Source: Propionibacteriaceae bacterium (lineage in GTDB: Bacteria > Actinomycetota > Actinomycetes > Propionibacteriales > Propionibacteriaceae). Taken from it: a stretch of DNA of 9,741 nt. Position numbers and translations under genes: made by a program. Shown here one piece after another: positions 6,756 through 9,741 of the stretch. The notes below the pieces were generated by a model that ran no database searches, was not told the origin of the DNA, and saw only the letters and a program-made list of their open reading frames with translations. Position 1 is the first letter of the stretch, and every line of letters begins with the position of its first letter. The stretch covers positions 4,372 to 14,112 of the forward strand of contig JAUNRO010000041.1 in the NCBI GenBank assembly GCA_030544185.1, given 5' to 3'.

Positions 6756-9741
6756 GTGACACTGCCGGGGCTGGTCAAGCTCATCTCCGCCGATCCGGTC
6801 GTCGCCGCAGCGCGGGACGACGCCCGTTTGCGCACCGTCAGCGCGACCGATATCACCGCGACCCCCTCGTTCCGGCCGCTGCTCGCCGCCGCACTCGCCC
6901 AGGAGCGGCCACTGCTGGTGGTGACCTCGACCTATCGCGAGGCAGAAAACCTGACGACCGCGCTCCAGACGGTGCTGAGCGAGGAATCGGTCGCCTACTA
7001 CCCCGCGTGGGAGACGCTGCCGCACGAGCGGCTGAGCCCGCGCTCGGATACGGTCGGCCGGCGGCTGACGGTCCTGCGCCGGATCGCCGGAACGGACGCC
7101 GAGCCCGCCCCGCGGGTGGTCGTCGCGCCGATCCGCTCGGTGCTGCAGCCGCAGGTGCAGGGGCTGGCCAACCTGTTGCCGGTGCGGATCGTGACCGGGG
7201 AGGACCACGACCTCGCAGAGCTGGCCGAGCGGCTGGTCGGTGCGGCCTATAACCGGGTCGATCTCGTCGAGCGCCGTGGGGAGTTCTCGATCCGCGGCGG
7301 CATCGTGGATGTGTTCCCGCCGACGTTCGAGCATCCGGCGCGCATCGACTTCTTCGGCGACACCGTCGAGGAGATGCGCCTCTTCACCGTCGCCGATCAG
7401 CGGTCGAGCGAGCACGTGATCACGGAGCTGGTCGCGACGCCGTGCCGGGAACTGCTGCTGGATTCCGGCGTACGCCGCCGCGCGGCTGCCCTGGCCCAGA
7501 CCTATCCCCAGCTGGCCGAGATGCTGGACCGCCTGGCGGAGGGACACGCGGTCGAGGGGATGGAATCGCTCGCGCCCGTGCTCGTGGAGGGCATGGAGCT
7601 GCTGATCGACGTGCTCCCCGCGGACACCCTGGTGCTCGTGTGCGATCCCGAGCTGGTGCGCGGGCGCGCCGCCGACCTGCACGCGACCAGCGAGGAATTC
7701 CTCAAGGCCTCCTGGGCCGCGGCCGCCGCCGGGGGGAAGGCGCCAATCGACCTGGGTGCTTCGGCGTACCAATCTCTCGCCGATGTCCGCGACCGCGCGC
7801 TCGAGCGGGGGCAGGGCTGGTGGACGCTGTCCCCGTTCGCCGCCGGACCGGATCCGGGCGCCGATGCCACCGGCGACCCGGCGTCCGCAGAGATCGGCTC
7901 GCGCATCGTGCCCGTCCACCCGACCGAGTCCTGGCGGGGCGACACCGATGCCGCGGTGGCGGCGATCAAGGCCGGCCTGCGCGAGGGCTGGCGCGTGGTG
8001 ATGATCGCCGAGGGCAAGGGCATGGTCAAGCGCATGGTCGAGGTGCTGACCGATGCCGAGGTCGGGACCAAGGCCGTGCGGGTCCTGAACAACCCGCCCA
8101 GGGCCGGGGTCGCGACCGTGCTGATGGGTGAACTCGCCCACGGCTTCCGGCTGGACTCGGTCAAGCTCGCGGTCTTCACCGATGGCGACCTGTCGGGGCG
8201 CGCGCCGGCGGACAAGTCGATGCGGCGGATGCCGGCCCGGCGCAAGAACCAGATCGATCCGCTGGAGCTCAGGCCCGGCGATCCCGTGGTGCACCAGCAG
8301 CATGGCGTCGGGCGCTATGTGGAGATGATCCAGCGCACGGTGGGGGAGTCGACGCGGGAATATCTCGTGATCGAATATGCGCCGAGCAAGCGCGGCCAGC
8401 CCGGTGACCGGCTGTTCGTGCCGATGGACCAGCTCGACCAGGTCACCCGCTATGTCGGCGGCGAGAATCCGACCCTGGACAAGATGGGCGGCGCGGACTG
8501 GAACAAGCGCAAGTCCCGGGCCCGGCGTGCGGTGAAGCAGATCGCGGCGGAGCTGATCAAGCTCTATGCCGCCCGGCAGGCCTCGCGCGGACACGCGTTC
8601 TCCACCGACACCACGTGGCAGCGCGAGCTCGAGGACGCGTTCGCCTATGTCGAGACGCCCGACCAGCTCGCCTGCATCACCGAGGTCAAGCAGGACATGG
8701 AGCAGGTCGTGCCGATGGACCGGCTGATCTGCGGTGACGTCGGTTATGGCAAGACCGAGATCGCCGTGCGTGCCGCGTTCAAGGCGGTGCAGGACGGCAA
8801 ACAGGTCGCCGTGCTGGTCCCGACGACGATCCTGGTGCAGCAGCACGCCCAGACGTTTGCGGATCGGTACGCCGGATTCCCCGTGCGGGTCGGGTCGCTC
8901 TCCCGGTGCCAGACCGACGCCGAGGCCAAAGAGGTCATCGACGGGGTCGCCACCGGGCGCGTCGACGTCGTGGTCGGCACGCACCGGCTGCTGTCGTCGG
9001 AGATCGCATTTCACGATCTTGGCCTGGTGATCATCGACGAGGAGCAGCGCTTCGGTGTCGAGCACAAGGAGAAGCTGAAGCAGTTGCGGCTCAACGTGGA
9101 TGTGCTGGCGATGTCGGCGACGCCGATCCCGCGGACGCTGGAGATGGCGATCACCGGGATCCGGGAGATGTCGACGATCGCGACGCCACCGGAGGAGCGG
9201 CATCCGGTGCTGACCTTCGCGGGGCCCTATGACCGGGCCCAGGTGATCGCGGCGATCCGGCGGGAGCTGCTGCGGGAGGGGCAGGTCTTCTATATCCACA
9301 ACCGGACCCAATCGATCGACAAGGTCGCGGGGCAGCTCGCGGAGTGGATCCCCGAGGCGCGGGTGGTGGCGGCGCACGGCCAGATGGGGGAGAAGCGCCT
9401 GGAGCAGGTGATGCTCGACTTCACCGACCGCAAGGCCGATGTGCTGGTCTGCACGACGATCGTCGAGGCAGGCCTGGACATCTCCACGGCGAACACCTTG
9501 ATCATCGAGCGCGCCGACCTGCTGGGCCTGTCCCAGCTGCATCAGCTGCGCGGGCGGGTGGGGCGCAGCCGGGAGCGCGGCTATGCCTATCTGCTCTATC
9601 CACCCGACAAGCCGCTGACCGAGACCGCGCACGACCGGCTGACCACGATGGCCTCCACGAACGAACTCGGGGCGGGCATGACGATCGCGATGAAGGACCT
9701 GGAGATCCGCGGCGCCGGCAACCTGCTGGGCGGGGAGCAGT
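6756..9741 (+). CDS. mfd: Transcription-repair coupling factor Mfd, C-terminus beyond window
   Basis: ATP-driven DNA translocase that dislodges stalled RNA polymerase and recruits UvrA to start nucleotide excision repair. 995 codons are visible of a family usually near 1,150-1,220, so about 200 residues (end of the translocase module and the UvrA-masking C-terminal domain) are missing. Order seen: UvrB-like N-terminal module with YYPAWETLPHERLSP (81-95) and ERRGEFSIRGGIVDVFP (172-188); linker; CarD-like RNA-polymerase-interacting domain from DPVVHQQHGVGRYVEM (509-524); helicase lobe 1 with Walker A GDVGYGKTE (660-668, Lys666), DEEQ box at 761-764 and SATPIPRT (787-794); lobe 2 with TTIVEAGLDIS and the QLRGRVGR motif (930-937); the frame ends in the TRG-type region IRGAGNLLGGEQ. 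GTG at 6756 gives an Mfd-like N-terminus (TLPGLVKLISADP). No ribosome site precedes it. No frame break was seen. Confidence 0.97.
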   Translation, partial: MTLPGLVKLISADPVVAAARDDARLRTVSATDITATPSFRPLLAAALAQERPLLVVTSTYREAENLTTALQTVLSEESVAYYPAWETLPHERLSPRSDTVGRRLTVLRRIAGTDAEPAPRVVVAPIRSVLQPQVQGLANLLPVRIVTGEDHDLAELAERLVGAAYNRVDLVERRGEFSIRGGIVDVFPPTFEHPARIDFFGDTVEEMRLFTVADQRSSEHVITELVATPCRELLLDSGVRRRAAALAQTYPQLAEMLDRLAEGHAVEGMESLAPVLVEGMELLIDVLPADTLVLVCDPELVRGRAADLHATSEEFLKASWAAAAAGGKAPIDLGASAYQSLADVRDRALERGQGWWTLSPFAAGPDPGADATGDPASAEIGSRIVPVHPTESWRGDTDAAVAAIKAGLREGWRVVMIAEGKGMVKRMVEVLTDAEVGTKAVRVLNNPPRAGVATVLMGELAHGFRLDSVKLAVFTDGDLSGRAPADKSMRRMPARRKNQIDPLELRPGDPVVHQQHGVGRYVEMIQRTVGESTREYLVIEYAPSKRGQPGDRLFVPMDQLDQVTRYVGGENPTLDKMGGADWNKRKSRARRAVKQIAAELIKLYAARQASRGHAFSTDTTWQRELEDAFAYVETPDQLACITEVKQDMEQVVPMDRLICGDVGYGKTEIAVRAAFKAVQDGKQVAVLVPTTILVQQHAQTFADRYAGFPVRVGSLSRCQTDAEAKEVIDGVATGRVDVVVGTHRLLSSEIAFHDLGLVIIDEEQRFGVEHKEKLKQLRLNVDVLAMSATPIPRTLEMAITGIREMSTIATPPEERHPVLTFAGPYDRAQVIAAIRRELLREGQVFYIHNRTQSIDKVAGQLAEWIPEARVVAAHGQMGEKRLEQVMLDFTDRKADVLVCTTIVEAGLDISTANTLIIERADLLGLSQLHQLRGRVGRSRERGYAYLLYPPDKPLTETAHDRLTTMASTNELGAGMTIAMKDLEIRGAGNLLGGEQ

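Noticed and set aside
6608..7252. A 214-codon plus-strand frame across the mfd start
   Set aside because: It overlaps mfd in another frame, has a composition typical of a shadow, and lacks any recognisable motif.
6687..9632. A 981-codon open frame on the minus strand opposite mfd
   Set aside because: It lies codon-on-codon against mfd, so it stays open simply because mfd avoids the rare codons TTA, CTA and TCA. Its translation is rich in Arg, His, Asp and Gln with no recognisable domain, while mfd is unmistakable.
1..9741. Mobile elements, CRISPR arrays, tRNA or rRNA genes, toxin-antitoxin pairs
   Set aside because: Coding sequence is nearly continuous with recognised housekeeping genes; no transposase motifs, terminal repeats, spaced repeats or cloverleaf-like stretches were seen.

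Overview
The window is very G+C-rich, with GTG starts, strong GGAGG-type ribosome sites and chained 1-8 nt start/stop overlaps. Protein style (a fused MrpA/B, a DUF1707-like gene, the Mfd sequence) points to a high-GC actinobacterium. The family cannot be fixed from this stretch. An unusual trait for such a genome is that tyrosine is mostly spelled TAT rather than TAC.

Layout. Positions 122-6592 on the minus strand hold a complete six-gene Mrp (Mnh/Pha) multisubunit cation/proton antiporter operon in the order mrpA(+B fused)-mrpC-mrpD-mrpE-mrpF-mrpG. Every junction overlaps by 1 to 8 nt, so the genes are almost certainly co-transcribed and translationally coupled. Thirteen bases after mrpG, the first 36 codons of another minus-strand gene run off the left edge; they look like the start of a DUF1707 (SHOCT-like) protein. 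From 6756 to the right edge, divergently on the plus strand, lies mfd, the transcription-repair coupling factor; 995 codons are visible and the C-terminus is cut off by the window. The only real intergenic space is the 163 bp divergent region at 6593-6755, which must hold the promoters for both sides.

Function. The Mrp subunits assemble into one large membrane complex related to the membrane arm of respiratory complex I. It exchanges cytoplasmic Na+ (or other monovalent cations) for external H+ and supports pH and salt homeostasis. MrpA and MrpD are the two large antiporter-like subunits and retain the expected Glu/Lys/His residues; C, E, F and G are small partners. MrpC, MrpF and MrpG carry C-terminal tails beyond the usual family core, most strikingly a strongly acidic ~110-residue tail on MrpC. 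Mfd is a DNA translocase that removes RNA polymerase stalled at lesions and recruits UvrA; it has no obvious functional link with Mrp.

Overall this is mostly an ordinary housekeeping region. I found no convincing undescribed system, mobile element, CRISPR array or RNA gene. The points worth a second look are the charged tails, an Asp-to-Asn change in MrpF, the Tyr codon bias, a possibly leaderless mfd and a direct repeat in the divergent promoter region.
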